Position numbers and translations under genes: made by a program | Notes under the pieces: generated by a model | The model's database searches: none | Seen by the model: the letters and a program-made list of their open reading frames with translations, nothing else | What the model was told of the DNA's origin: nothing | Part shown: piece by piece, positions 1 to 5,934 of the stretch | How positions within the stretch are numbered: position 1 is the stretch's first letter | How the letters are laid out: the number at the start of each line of letters is the position of its first letter | From: Deltaproteobacteria bacterium | GTDB lineage: Bacteria; Myxococcota_A; UBA9160; SMWR01 | Assembly (NCBI GenBank): GCA_029261905.1 | Contig: JAJDAM010000273.1 | Span: 1-14,508 of the forward strand | Reading direction: 5' to 3' | Length of the DNA: 14,508 nucleotides

Positions 1-611
1 AGGATTCCGCCGCGGACCGCGAACTCACCGCGTTCTTCGACCAGCGACATACGGGCATAGCCGGCGCCGACCAGCGTTTCGATCAGCGCATCCCGGTCGA
101 TGACCTGGCCGACTTCGAGATGCACGGTGCGGGCTCGGACCACGTCGCGGGCGGGCACCCGGCCGGCGAGCGCAGTCCAAGGTGCGATGACGATCGGTGC
201 GGGTTCGGAGCGGTTCTCCGGGTCGGCGCTCGAAAGCCAGCGGTACAACACCGCCATCCGTTGCGCGACGAGAAACGGCTGAGGTGAAAAGCGTTCGTAG
301 GGCTGCGTGTCGTAGCGAGGGAAGATCCGGATCCGCCCGCCGCCCTCAGCAGGCTCTCCGAGAGCGGCTTGCAGGTCGCTCGCGATCGCGTCGCCCGCTT
401 TGGCGTTGGGGACCATGACCAGTCCGGGTCGCTCGCTGCCGTGATCCAGCAACAAGCGCGCGGCGACCACCCCGCGCGCAGCTCCCCGCAACCCGGTCAG
501 CCGCACCCCCCCGGTTCGCTGCCGGGCGAGCCGCGAAACTTCCGCAAGGCTGTCGGGCGCGGGCGCTGGAACGCCTGCTTCGGGTTGAGGGTCGTCGACG
601 GGTTGCTTCAT
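1..611 (-). CDS. mfd: Transcription-repair coupling factor Mfd, N-terminal part (3' end outside window)
   Basis: The complement strand translates without a stop from an ATG at 611 to the window edge, giving about 203 residues. The text matches the N-terminal UvrB-like module of Mfd: an IFPRYDTQPYERFSP segment near residues 96-110 (the family has a W/YDTLPYERFSP-like motif), then LVAQRMAVLYRWL, an IVIAPWTAL strand, and VEERGEFAVRGGIL at about 191-203, where Mfd reads GEYA/FVRGGILD. Mfd releases RNA polymerase stalled at lesions and recruits UvrA; the RNA polymerase-binding and helicase domains would lie outside the window. The frame stays open upstream of 611, and a GTG at 653 is an alternative start, but homology-like text begins only around residue 24, so ATG 611 is preferred. 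No strong Shine-Dalgarno is visible. UvrB shares the RGEF-type motif but lacks the DTQPYERFSP block. Confidence 0.9.
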   Translation of the reverse strand, partial: MKQPVDDPQPEAGVPAPAPDSLAEVSRLARQRTGGVRLTGLRGAARGVVAARLLLDHGSERPGLVMVPNAKAGDAIASDLQAALGEPAEGGGRIRIFPRYDTQPYERFSPQPFLVAQRMAVLYRWLSSADPENRSEPAPIVIAPWTALAGRVPARDVVRARTVHLEVGQVIDRDALIETLVGAGYARMSLVEERGEFAVRGGI

Positions 612-725
612 TCGCGCGTCCGATTCCAGGATCCGAGCGTTCGCTGCACGCACGAATCCCCGCCGCCCCGGCCGAGGACCGGGGGTGCGAGGAAACGGGC
701 AGTGTAGCGCCGGGATCTTCGATCT

Positions 726-739
726 AGTGACAGATCACT
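726..739. promoter_or_regulatory. Inverted repeat in the divergent mfd / DUF2059 gap (possible operator)
   Basis: AGTGA-CAGA-TCACT is a perfect 5-bp inverted repeat with a 4-base spacer, midway between two divergent genes. A weaker outer pair, GTAGC (704-708) and GCTAC (742-746), flanks it. It resembles a dimeric regulator site but has a 4-base spacer, not the 6-base spacer of CRP/FNR sites. A repeat this short can arise by chance. The rest of the 612-901 gap shows no gene I can support apart from the tandem repeat at 824-871; a possible -10-like TACACT for mfd lies at 706-701 on the minus strand. Confidence 0.2.
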
Positions 740-823
740 GAGCTACGCTGCGTGTTTATGTTTCCGGCGCTCGAACCCCGAACTGCTGCTGAATATTCGG
801 CGGGACTTTCGCTCTAACTTTTT

Positions 824-871
824 CACGAACGACTCCACGAACGACTCCACGAACTACTCCACGAACTACGA
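824..871. repeat. 12-bp tandem repeat, four copies
   Basis: Four head-to-tail 12-mers: CACGAACGACTC (824-835), an identical copy (836-847), CACGAACTACTC (848-859) and CACGAACTACGA (860-871). The array ends 20 bases before the Shine-Dalgarno of the DUF2059 gene, so it probably lies in its 5' untranslated region or promoter. The copies degenerate toward the gene. The unit shares a TCCACGA core with the repeat inside the membrane-protein gene at 4153-4200. Confidence 0.85.
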
Positions 872-901
872 ACCCATCACCGAGACCACCAAAGGAAAAC
901 C

Positions 902-1468
902 GTGAATCATCAACGAGCAGGTTTTGCCACAGCGATCTTCCTGATTCTGGCGCTGGCGACCGACGCCGCTGCCGAGATTTCGGAATCGAAACGGAAACAG
1001 ATTCAGGAACTCCTGGCGATCTCGGGCGGCGCGTCGATGCCCGAGCAGATGGCCCAACAACAGACCTACGTCGAGCTGATGCGAATTCGTCCGAGCTACC
1101 AGCCAATGATGGAGTTTGCGGTTTCCGAGCAGCAGGACCTGTCCAAAGAAGAACAGCAGAAGTTGCTCGAGAAGCTCAGCGATTTCGAAGCGTTTGCGAC
1201 GGCATTCCAAACCCGATTCACTGAACGGCTGAACTTCTCGAAGATCGTCGCGGAGGTCTATTATCCGCTCTACGACGAGGCCTTCAGCGAGGACGATCTG
1301 ACCGAGATGCTCGCCTTCTATCGAACGCGGGTGGGACGCAAGACGATCGAATTGATGCCCGGAATCATGCAAAGCGCCGCCAAGGGGATCGACGAGGCGG
1401 TCCGACCCACCGCCATCGAGGTCATCCAGGGCATCGTCGCAGATGAGAGGGCCAAACTGGCTCCGTGA
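902..1468 (+). CDS. Secreted DUF2059 domain-containing protein
   Basis: 188 residues. Residues 1-24 look like a signal peptide: short charged start, a hydrophobic stretch from about 8 to 20, and an AAA cleavage site before Glu25, so the product is probably periplasmic. The C-terminal half contains SEDDLTEMLAFYRTRVGRK followed by ELMPGIMQSA, the signature of DUF2059 (a short helical domain common in proteobacterial exported proteins, biochemical role unknown). The middle is helical and rich in Glu, Gln and Lys. The start is a GTG at 902, chosen because AAAGGA sits at 891-896 with 5-base spacing and the signal peptide begins immediately. It is transcribed divergently from mfd, and a 12-bp tandem repeat lies just upstream. 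Function cannot be assigned beyond the domain. Confidence 0.8.
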   Translation: MNHQRAGFATAIFLILALATDAAAEISESKRKQIQELLAISGGASMPEQMAQQQTYVELMRIRPSYQPMMEFAVSEQQDLSKEEQQKLLEKLSDFEAFATAFQTRFTERLNFSKIVAEVYYPLYDEAFSEDDLTEMLAFYRTRVGRKTIELMPGIMQSAAKGIDEAVRPTAIEVIQGIVADERAKLAP

Positions 1469-1599
1469 CCCCATCGGGACCAGACGGAGCGCTCGGAACA
1501 GTCCGATTGTAGAGGGGTTGTGGGGGCCGTTTCGGGCGGGGTTCCCAGCCTGGCCGAGGCCCTGTCGGGAGGATTGTCGTGGCTCGCCACCGGGGTGGG

Positions 1600-1627
1600 T
1601 CGACAGGCGCGCGAAATCTCGTATCAT
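1600..1627 (+). promoter_or_regulatory. Candidate sigma70-type promoter for rplC
   Basis: TCGACA (1600-1605, 5 of 6 to TTGACA) and TATCAT (1622-1627, 5 of 6 to TATAAT) are separated by 16 bases. The predicted start would give an untranslated leader of about 60 nucleotides before the rplC GTG. It is the best promoter match I found in the window, and it sits at the head of a run of same-strand genes. The remainder of the 1469-1695 gap shows no gene and no clear terminator. Confidence 0.5.
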
Positions 1628-1695
1628 CCCGCGCCTTTTGCGTTTTCCGGCCAGTGATCGCGTTGTGCGCGGCACGGCGGGATGTGGAGATCATC

Positions 1696-2355
1696 GTGGC
1701 CATAGAACTGCTGTGCCGAAAGATCGGCATGACCCAGATTTTCGACGAAAGTGGTGACGCCATCGGGGTGACCGTCCTCGATGCCAGCGCCAATACCGTC
1801 GTTCAGATCAAAACCGAAGAAAATGACGGCTATACGAGCCTACAGCTCGGTTTCGGCGATCGTCGGCCGTCCCGTACTTCGAAAGGAGAGCTCGGGCACT
1901 TCGAAAAGGCCGGTGTCTCGCCGAAGCAGCACCTGGTGGAATCGCGGGTCACGCCCGAGGTTGCGGCCGAATACAAGGTCGGATCCGAGATCGAGCTCGG
2001 AATCTTCGAAGTCGGGCAGCGCGTCGATGTGATCGGCAAGTCGAAGGGCCGCGGAACCGCCGGCGTCGTGAAGCGCCACAACGTCGCCGTCAAGCGCCGC
2101 ACGCACGGTACCCACGAAGCCTTCCGGCATGCGGGTTCGATCGGTGCCGGCAGTTATCCGGGTCGGGTCATCAAGGGCATGGGCATGGCCGGGCGAATGG
2201 GCAATGTTCGCGAGACGAGTCTCAATTTGCAGGTCGCCCAGGTCGATTCCGAGCGAAACCTGCTCTACATCCGCGGCGCCGTGCCGGGCCACAAGAACGC
2301 GATCGTTCGGGTCCGTCAGTCCGTGAAAGCCAAGGCGCAAGAAACCAAGGCGTAA
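1696..2355 (+). CDS. rplC: 50S ribosomal protein L3 (uL3)
   Basis: 219 residues, close to the usual bacterial length of about 205-220. The N-terminus AIELLCRKIGMTQIFDESG is the L3 signature start. The long extension that reaches toward the peptidyl transferase centre is present: SKGRGTAGVVKRHN, then THGTHEAFRHAGSIGAG and RVIKGMGMAGRMGN. The closing strand SERNLLYIRGAVPGHKN is also typical. The glutamine methylated by PrmB in E. coli (MAGQMG) is Arg here. The reading frame continues further upstream, but the GTG at 1696 is the start because GGAG (1686-1689) lies 6 bases before it and the L3 fold begins right there. L3 is normally the second gene of the S10 operon, before rplD; here it is followed by rlmE instead. 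It is either a relocated sole copy or a second L3; the sequence alone cannot decide. Confidence 0.95.
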   Translation: MAIELLCRKIGMTQIFDESGDAIGVTVLDASANTVVQIKTEENDGYTSLQLGFGDRRPSRTSKGELGHFEKAGVSPKQHLVESRVTPEVAAEYKVGSEIELGIFEVGQRVDVIGKSKGRGTAGVVKRHNVAVKRRTHGTHEAFRHAGSIGAGSYPGRVIKGMGMAGRMGNVRETSLNLQVAQVDSERNLLYIRGAVPGHKNAIVRVRQSVKAKAQETKA

Positions 2356-2388
2356 GAGCCAAGGCCTGAACACCCGCGCCTCCAACGT

Positions 2389-3090
2389 GTGCTGATCGCG
2401 AGCCGCTCGGCGCAGGTGAACGGTCGGCCGATTCGACTGCGAGCTGGCTTGCCGACCTACGATCGCAAAGACCATTTTCACCAGCAGGCCAAGCGCGACG
2501 GGTACCGATCTCGCGCCGCCTACAAGCTGCTCGAAATACAGAAGTCCCAGAAGCTGCTGCGCCCCGGTATGAAGGTCGCCGATCTCGGCTGCTGGCCCGG
2601 GGGCTGGCTTCAAGTGGCGTCTCAGGTGATCGGGCCAGCCGGTCGGGTCGTCGGTGTGGACCTGGCCGCGATCGATCCCCCGCTCAGCAATGAGAACGTG
2701 ATCGCATTGTCTGGTGATGTGACGGAACCCACTGTGATCAAAGAGGTTTTGGATGTATTGGGTGGGCGGGCGGACGTTCTGTTGTGCGACGCGGCCCCCA
2801 AGCTCACCGGTGTTCGACCCACCGATCAGGCACGCGAAGGAGCCCTGCTCGAGGGTGTCGAGGCGCTCATGCCGGAGCTGCTGCGTGCTACCGGTACGCT
2901 GTTGATCAAGATTCTCGATGGACCCGATGCGTTGACGGTCGACCGGCGGCTGCGCATGTGTTTCGAATCTGCGAAAACGCTGAAGCCCAAAGCCAGTCGA
3001 CGCGGGTCGACCGAGCGCTACCTGCTCGCAAGGAATTACAGACCGACCTTCCCGGAGGAATCCGGGACTACTGATCGAGACGTTGAATAG
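2389..3090 (+). CDS. rlmE: 23S rRNA (uridine-2'-O)-methyltransferase RlmE (FtsJ/RrmJ family)
   Basis: 233 residues. RlmE uses S-adenosylmethionine to methylate the ribose of U2552 in the 23S A-loop, a late step in 50S maturation. The catalytic Lys-Asp-Lys-Glu set is intact: Lys46 (RSRAAYKL), Asp134 (LLCDAAPKLTG), Lys174 (LLIKILDG) and Glu209 (GSTERYLLARN), with spacing nearly identical to E. coli 38/124/164/199. The SAM-binding motif I reads VADLGCWPGGW, where most members have DLGAAPGGW/S. The GTG at 2389 is the first start after the rplC stop, which is in the same frame; GTG 2416 (residue 10) is an alternative and neither has a convincing Shine-Dalgarno. The gap to rplC is 33 bases, so the two are probably cotranscribed, which joins two 50S-assembly functions. 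Confidence 0.92.
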   Translation: MLIASRSAQVNGRPIRLRAGLPTYDRKDHFHQQAKRDGYRSRAAYKLLEIQKSQKLLRPGMKVADLGCWPGGWLQVASQVIGPAGRVVGVDLAAIDPPLSNENVIALSGDVTEPTVIKEVLDVLGGRADVLLCDAAPKLTGVRPTDQAREGALLEGVEALMPELLRATGTLLIKILDGPDALTVDRRLRMCFESAKTLKPKASRRGSTERYLLARNYRPTFPEESGTTDRDVE

Positions 3091-3100
3091 GAGAGAGACC

Positions 3101-3580
3101 GTGAGCGACCGACCCTTCAAAGTTCTGGGAATTCAACAGATCGCCGTGGGCGCGATCGACAAGGCACCGCTGCGCAAGATCTGGGTCGACATGCTGGGGC
3201 TGCAGATTACTGGCGAGTTCATCAGCGAGACCGAGAACGTCAACGAGGATATCGCCGTGGCCGGCTCGGGACCGCTGAAGGTCGAGGTCGACTTGATGCA
3301 GCCGATCGATCCCGAAAAGCGGCCGAAGGTTCACGAACCCGCTCTCAACCATGTCGGCCTCTGGATCGACGACCTCGCCGCGGCGGTCGGTTGGCTCGAG
3401 GCCAACGGTGTGCGCTTCACACCCGGTGGAATCCGCAAAGGCGGATCCGGGTTCGACGTCTGCTTCATTCATCCCAAGGGCAACGACGAAACACCGGTCG
3501 GTGGCGCGGGCGTATTGATCGAACTCGTTCAGGCACCCGCCGAGGTCCGCGACGCATTCGCAAGACTCGCGAACGGCTGA
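3101..3580 (+). CDS. VOC-fold (glyoxalase / methylmalonyl-CoA epimerase-like) protein
   Basis: 159 residues in two beta-alpha-beta-beta-beta halves. Half one runs from GIQQIAVGAID (10-20) to KVEVDLMQP (60-68); half two runs from LNHVGLWIDDLAAAVGWLEANGV (82-104) to VLIELVQAP (138-146). In metal-dependent VOC enzymes the ligands fall at H, Q/E, H, E; here the aligned positions look like Gln13, Asp64, His84 and Glu141, so the first His is replaced. This could mean altered metal chemistry, so I do not name a substrate. The length is close to that of methylmalonyl-CoA epimerase. The start GTG 3101 has AGGAGAGAG (3089-3097) just upstream, better than the TTG at 3083 that overlaps the rlmE stop. The gap to rlmE is 10 bases, which implies one transcript. 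Confidence 0.75.
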   Translation: MSDRPFKVLGIQQIAVGAIDKAPLRKIWVDMLGLQITGEFISETENVNEDIAVAGSGPLKVEVDLMQPIDPEKRPKVHEPALNHVGLWIDDLAAAVGWLEANGVRFTPGGIRKGGSGFDVCFIHPKGNDETPVGGAGVLIELVQAPAEVRDAFARLANG

Positions 3581-3647
3581 TCGATCGCCCGACCGATGCG
3601 CCGCGACCCGTGATATCGTCGAACTCTCGCGCTTACGAGGAGTCCGC

Positions 3648-3734
3648 ATGCGCCCCCCGTCACGCCGATCCATCGCTTCAGGCCTGCGGCTCGATGCGCG
3701 CCCGCTGTATCGGCCCGCTGGGTTCGCCCCGTGA
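3648..3734 (+). CDS. Possible 28-residue leader peptide ORF, coupled to the next gene
   Basis: An ATG at 3648 is preceded by AGGAG (3638-3642) with 5-base spacing, one of the best ribosome binding sites in the window. The ORF of 28 codons (starts MRPPSRRSIASG, ends YRPAGFAP, rich in Arg and Pro) stops in a GTGA overlap with the GTG start of the membrane protein at 3731, which itself has no good Shine-Dalgarno. This is the classic arrangement for translational coupling. A -10-like TATCGT lies at 3614-3619. The peptide has no recognisable relatives and could be a chance ORF, so this rests on position only. Confidence 0.35.
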   Translation: MRPPSRRSIASGLRLDARPLYRPAGFAP

Positions 3735-4231
3735 CTGAAGGAGGCGCAGGACCGTCCGTCGGTAGTCGCCTGCAGGCGCTGCTGAGCGGTCGACCTCACT
3801 GGATGAACGGCCTGATGCTGTTTTGCATCTTCATGACGTTTCTCTACGTACCGTGGGACCTGCTGATCAAACCGGTCGAGGTCGACCAGGAAGTCTGGTT
3901 CGGCATCATGTTCACCGGTTGGGCGGCCAAATGGACGGCGATTCCACACTGGCTCGTCTACGCAGCGGGTGCGTACGGATTTTGGAAGATGTCCGGCTGG
4001 ATGTGGCCGTGGGCGGCCGTGTATACCGGGCAGGTCGCCATCGGGATGGCGGTCTGGGCGTGGCTCCAACCGGGCAGCGTGTTGATCGCCGTAGGGTCGT
4101 TCATTCCATTCGCGATTTTGACGTGGGCGCTGTGGAACGCCCGCCCGCTCTTCATCCATGACGACATCCACGACGACATCCACGACGACATTCACGACAA
4201 CGGAAATGAGAACGGCACGGGGAGCGATTGA
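3731..4231 (+). CDS. Four-helix membrane protein with HDDI-repeat tail, function unknown
   Basis: 166 residues. Four hydrophobic segments are visible at about 28-46, 70-87, 92-112 and 116-137. They are rich in Trp and Tyr, with conserved-looking HWMNGLMLF, VPWDLL and HWLVYAAGAYGFWKM stretches. The N-terminal tail has basic residues (Arg13, Arg21), so by the positive-inside rule both ends should be cytoplasmic. Residues 142-157 are three exact HDDI repeats plus a partial one, encoded by a 12-bp tandem repeat, followed by an acidic Asn/Gly-rich end. The start GTG 3731 overlaps the stop of the small upstream ORF; Met25 is an alternative start that would still keep all four helices. Its stop overlaps the EVE gene start by one base (TGATG), so they are translationally coupled. 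I do not recognise the family. Confidence 0.7.
   Translation: MTEGGAGPSVGSRLQALLSGRPHWMNGLMLFCIFMTFLYVPWDLLIKPVEVDQEVWFGIMFTGWAAKWTAIPHWLVYAAGAYGFWKMSGWMWPWAAVYTGQVAIGMAVWAWLQPGSVLIAVGSFIPFAILTWALWNARPLFIHDDIHDDIHDDIHDNGNENGTGSD
4153..4200 (+). repeat. 12-bp in-frame tandem repeat encoding HDDI units
   Basis: Four units: CATCCATGACGA (4153-4164), CATCCACGACGA (4165-4176), an identical copy (4177-4188) and a degenerate CATTCACGACAA (4189-4200). Being a multiple of three, the array adds four residues (I-H-D-D) per copy without disturbing the frame. Copy-number change would lengthen or shorten the tail of the membrane protein. Confidence 0.85.
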
Positions 4232-4656
4232 TGGCGCGCGCGTATTGGCTGGTGAAGTCCGAGCCGAACAAATACTCGTGGGATGATCTCGTGAAGGACG
4301 GGTCGACCCATTGGGACGGCGTTCGCAACGCACAGGCGCGCAACAACCTGGCCGCAATGAAAATCGGTGATGCGGTGCTGTACTACCACTCGAACATCGG
4401 CAAGGAAGTCGTCGGCATCGCGAAGGTCACGAAGGCCTCGTATCAAGACCCGACCACCGACGATGATCGCTGGCTCGTCGTGGATCTGGAAGCGGCCCGG
4501 CCGCTCGCCGAGCCGGTCACATTGGCGCAGGTGAAAGCCGACGCGAAGCTGCAGAAGGTCCCGCTGGTGACTCATTCGCGCCTGTCGGTGATGCCGATCG
4601 AAAAGGCCGCGTTCGAGCGGATCCTCCAACTCGGAAAGACACCCATTCGCGGCTGA
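4231..4656 (+). CDS. EVE domain-containing protein
   Basis: 141 residues, a single EVE (PUA-like) domain. It opens with AYWLVKSEPNKYSWDDL and DGVRNAQARNNLAAMKIGDAVLYYHSN, then VVGIAKVTKASYQDPT, RWLVVDLEA, the EPVTLAQVKAD block and a closing LVTHSRLSVMPI. These are the standard stations of small stand-alone EVE proteins, a fold whose aromatic cage binds modified bases in nucleic acid in characterised relatives (YTH/PUA-like superfamily). The start is the ATG at 4231, which overlaps the preceding stop by one base and has GGGGAG (4219-4224) upstream; a TTG at 4228 is less likely. The gene lies 41 bases before the nitroreductase. Stand-alone EVE genes are common in proteobacteria and need not signal a defence island; no defence genes are nearby. 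Confidence 0.9.
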   Translation: MARAYWLVKSEPNKYSWDDLVKDGSTHWDGVRNAQARNNLAAMKIGDAVLYYHSNIGKEVVGIAKVTKASYQDPTTDDDRWLVVDLEAARPLAEPVTLAQVKADAKLQKVPLVTHSRLSVMPIEKAAFERILQLGKTPIRG

Positions 4657-4697
4657 GCGACGGAGCCCGGCTATTTCCGAAACCACAGGAGGCCACC

Positions 4698-5336
4698 GTG
4701 CCCGAACTCGACATCGAATCGATCGGGGAGGATCTTCCGCTGCTCGAAGGCATTCGGACGGCGCGAGCCATTCGGCGTCTGAAACCGGACCCGGTGCCGC
4801 CAGAGCTGATCCGTAAGGTCTGCGAAGCGGGAACGTTCGCGCCGAGCGGCGGCAACCGCCAACCGTGGGTGTTCGTTGCGGTCACCGACCCGGAACGCCG
4901 GGCCTGGGTTGCAGAGCGCTATCGAAAGGCGTTTCACGTGTATATCGAGCCTGCGTTGAAGGCCGCAGAAGCGCCGGATTTTCCGGACGCCGGCCGCCGC
5001 AACATGCGCGCGGCGCTCCACCTCGCCGATCATCTCCACGAAGCACCCGTGCATCTGTTCATCGCGGGTCGCAGCCGACGCAACGAGCCGCAGGTGCAGG
5101 CCCTGTATCCCTGCGCGCAAAACGTGCTTCTCGCGTGTCGCGCGGTGGGCCTCGGTGCCTCGTTGACCACGATGCACATGTCATTTCGGGCAGAACTCGA
5201 TACCTGGCTCGGACTTCCCGAGAACACGCCGACCTGCGCGCTACTGCCGATTGGCTGGCCGCTCGGAAAGTTCGGAAAGCCACCGAGGCGCAGCGTCGAC
5301 ACCTGCTTGCATTGGGATCGCTACAGCGCCGACTGA
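4698..5336 (+). CDS. Nitroreductase family FMN-dependent oxidoreductase
   Basis: 212 residues. The N-terminal FMN-phosphate loop reads ARAIRRLKPDPVP (22-34, family pattern R-S-x-R-x-F/Y), followed by LIRKVCEAG and APSGGNRQPW (48-57), the hallmark of the nitroreductase fold. The C-terminal part has YPCAQNVLLACRAVGLGASLTT, the conserved helix beside the second flavin side, and ends LLPIGWPLGKFGKPPRRS. Such proteins are obligate dimers that reduce nitro compounds, quinones or related substrates with NAD(P)H; the substrate cannot be told. The start GTG 4698 has a perfect AGGAGG (4687-4692) five bases before it. It is the last gene of the plus-strand run and converges on rnhA 60 bases away. Confidence 0.9.
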   Translation: MPELDIESIGEDLPLLEGIRTARAIRRLKPDPVPPELIRKVCEAGTFAPSGGNRQPWVFVAVTDPERRAWVAERYRKAFHVYIEPALKAAEAPDFPDAGRRNMRAALHLADHLHEAPVHLFIAGRSRRNEPQVQALYPCAQNVLLACRAVGLGASLTTMHMSFRAELDTWLGLPENTPTCALLPIGWPLGKFGKPPRRSVDTCLHWDRYSAD

Positions 5337-5357
5337 CGATCGCTCGACGAACGTTGT

Positions 5358-5388
5358 CCGTCGCGTCGGTGGCTCAGCCGAGTGACGG
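5358..5388. terminator. Imperfect two-tier stem-loop between convergent genes
   Basis: CCGTC (5358-5362) pairs with GACGG (5384-5388), and TCGG (5366-5369) pairs with CCGA (5378-5381), separated by a small asymmetric internal loop and an 8-base apex. It lies in the 60-base gap where the nitroreductase and rnhA converge, so it could end both transcripts. There is no U-run on either side, so if it acts it is not a canonical intrinsic terminator. Confidence 0.25.
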
Positions 5389-5396
5389 CCCTGGCG

Positions 5397-5891
5397 CTAC
5401 CCGAGCATGTAGGCCGAAGCCAGTGCGTCCGCGTACTCGTTCCAACGCGAACCGTCGTGCGCCTTGATCCACTGCAGCTCGACGTCCGGGTGAGCGAGCG
5501 CGAGAGCGTAGAGCTTCTGGACGAGCTCGAGGTTCGCGATCGGGCCCGATTTGCGCCGCCAGCCGCGTTTCTCCCAGCCGGCCGCCCACTCGTTGACCGT
5601 CTTCACACAGAGCTGGCTGTCCGAAAACACCGTCACGCTGCAGTCGGTCGGGAGGGCCTCGTAGGCGGCGATCAGCGCCGCGAGTTCCATCCGATTGTTG
5701 GTCGTGGCGCCGTCGACGCCACGGTCTTCGCGGACGACTTCATCGTCTTCGACCCAGACGTATCCCCAGCCACCGGGTCCCGGGTTTCCTTCGCACGAAC
5801 CGTCGGTGAACACACCGGTCTTCGGCCCTCCGGTAAAGCGCCGGAGCACCTCGTCTGTGCTCAACACTTCGACGCTGCCGCGGTTGCTCAT
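5397..5891 (-). CDS. rnhA: Ribonuclease HI
   Basis: 164 residues. RNase HI cuts the RNA strand of RNA-DNA hybrids (R-loops, primers). All metal-binding acids are visible: Asp30 in TDGSCEGNPGPGGWG, Glu69 in NNRMELAAL, Asp91 in FSDSQLCV and Asp155 in NEYADALA; His145 in WIKAHDG matches the catalytic-loop His. The basic-protrusion region is represented by EWAAGWEKRGWRRKSG, as in E. coli-type enzymes. An extra 25 or so residues precede the first strand. The ATG at 5891 is preceded on the minus strand by a GGGGG run at a suitable distance. It follows tgt on the same strand after 43 bases, so cotranscription is likely. It resembles a normal functional enzyme. Confidence 0.94.
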   Translation of the reverse strand: MSNRGSVEVLSTDEVLRRFTGGPKTGVFTDGSCEGNPGPGGWGYVWVEDDEVVREDRGVDGATTNNRMELAALIAAYEALPTDCSVTVFSDSQLCVKTVNEWAAGWEKRGWRRKSGPIANLELVQKLYALALAHPDVELQWIKAHDGSRWNEYADALASAYMLG

Positions 5892-5916
5892 CGGACCCCC
5901 GATTGATCTGTGCTGC

Positions 5917-5934
5917 TCTCGTGTAAGAACGAGA
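5917..5934 (-). other. Intercistronic hairpin after tgt
   Basis: TCTCGT (5917-5922) and ACGAGA (5929-5934) form a perfect 6-bp stem with a 6-base loop directly after the tgt stop codon (5935-5937). There is no U-run, so it looks more like an intercistronic or 3' stabilising stem than a terminator. Confidence 0.25.

Noticed and set aside
1840..3120. 426-codon minus-strand frame opposite rplC and rlmE
   Set aside because: Antisense of two clearly conserved genes; no recognisable motif or ribosome binding site.
3068..4357. 429-codon minus-strand frame across the VOC and membrane-protein genes
   Set aside because: Its VVVDVVVDVV stretch is only the reverse complement of the 12-bp HDDI repeat; the plus-strand genes have starts, ribosome binding sites and domains.
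4231..4656. EVE gene as a marker of a defence island
   Set aside because: No restriction, toxin-antitoxin or other defence gene is nearby; stand-alone EVE proteins are common housekeeping-context genes.
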